From assembly GCA_010015745.1 (NCBI GenBank), contig ML978197.1:1-64000 (forward strand): 64,000 nt of DNA, written 5' to 3'. The DNA is from Setomelanomma holmii. Its lineage: Eukaryota; Ascomycota; Dothideomycetes; Pleosporales; Phaeosphaeriaceae. Made by a program: the position numbers and the translations under genes. Positions 63,618 through 64,000 of this stretch are shown piece after piece. Every line of letters begins with the position of its first letter. Position 1 is the first letter of the stretch. The notes under the pieces were generated by a model, which ran no database searches, had not been told where the DNA came from, and saw only the letters and a program-made list of their open reading frames with translations.

Positions 63618-64000
63618 ATGACAACTGCTGACCAAGATCCTGTCACCCTCACGGCGCATTGCCTTTGCAAAGCCAACATCTTCACCTCACGAGTCTCCAA
63701 ATCTAATCTCCCTCTGCAAGCCTATGCTTGCCATTGCGATTCCTGTCGTCATGTGACGGGCGCGCTTTACTCGGTGGATCTGCGTTGGCCTACACCTCGA
63801 GCCGAAGTCAACGTCTCGAAGCTCAAGGTCTTCCATCACTTTGCCTCCATTGATCTACTCTTCTGCCCGACATGCTCGACGCCCATGTTCTTCGCCGATC
63901 GCAACGACAAAGATAGACTGCTGGGCGTCTTCAGCGGTGTCCTGACAAACGAAGACGTAAATCTGGTAGAGTTCGCCAACCACATCTTCATCAACGATAC
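63618..64000 (+). CDS. GFA/CENP-V-type zinc enzyme (partial)
   Basis: Starts at ATG 63618 and runs off the window after about 127 codons. The seven cysteines of the glutathione-dependent formaldehyde-activating (GFA)/CENP-V fold are in place: C15 and C17 (HCLCKAN), C38, C40 and C43 (CHCDSCRHVTG), C83 and C86 (FCPTCSTPMF). These bind two zinc ions. The family includes enzymes speeding S-hydroxymethylglutathione formation and many fungal members of unknown substrate. No intron is seen so far. The open end explains why a complete frame cannot be given. Confidence 0.88.
   Translation, partial: MTTADQDPVTLTAHCLCKANIFTSRVSKSNLPLQAYACHCDSCRHVTGALYSVDLRWPTPRAEVNVSKLKVFHHFASIDLLFCPTCSTPMFFADRNDKDRLLGVFSGVLTNEDVNLVEFANHIFIND

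Overview
The window looks like nuclear chromosomal DNA of a filamentous ascomycete, most likely a dothideomycete-type fungus. Genes are dense, lie on both strands and are cut by many short GT-AG introns, mostly 41-65 bp with GTAAGT-like donors and CAG/TAG acceptors. The recognisable genes are typically fungal: Mrp51, an Rtr1-type CTD phosphatase, a Bbc1/Mti1 SH3 protein, eS17, a vacuolar Ca2+/H+ exchanger, a secreted M28 aminopeptidase and a DHA1-type MFS transporter. Exon models were built by hand from splice motifs and frame continuity. No similarity search was possible, so the lineage call is an inference.

Layout. 0.5-6.9 kb: FAD monooxygenase (-), then amidase and thiamine-diphosphate enzyme (+), a possible small catabolic set. 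7-15.7 kb: membrane protein, eS17, CAX-type exchanger with altered signature motifs, secreted aminopeptidase and two small membrane proteins. 17.6-23.5 kb: uncharacterised proteins, including one with an N-terminal CxxC-x12-CxxC zinc-ribbon-like motif. 23.5-27.5 kb: about 4 kb without a credible gene. 27.5-34.8 kb: conserved core block of MRP51, RTR1 and BBC1, with a shared promoter between the last two. 36-40.7 kb: three consecutive + strand genes without clear relatives, the first with a chromodomain-like segment. 41-48.1 kb: lineage-specific genes interspersed with an MFS transporter.

48-63.5 kb looks like a gene graveyard. Reading frames with convincing protein-like sequence are repeatedly cut by single TAA, TAG or TGA codons or by frameshifts. 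Remnants include a HeLo/HET-S-like domain, a PD-(D/E)xK nuclease-like domain, an LPxELRN-type F-box-like N-terminus and broken copies of a divergent gene family. The window ends inside a GFA/CENP-V-type zinc enzyme.

The main new observation is that divergent family. Four intact genes (20.1, 41.1, 45.1 and 47.4 kb) and two broken ones (49.9 and 52.2 kb) appear to share a short signature: a hydrophobic strand, an acidic or Asn residue, then Gln-aromatic/Leu-Gly/Asp-aromatic/Ile. In three of the intact copies (41.1, 45.1 and 47.4 kb) it lies about 35-40 residues after an Arg-Pro/Arg-Trp segment. I do not recognise a named family. The broken members sit in the decayed segment, which suggests local duplication followed by mutation, possibly RIP-like.
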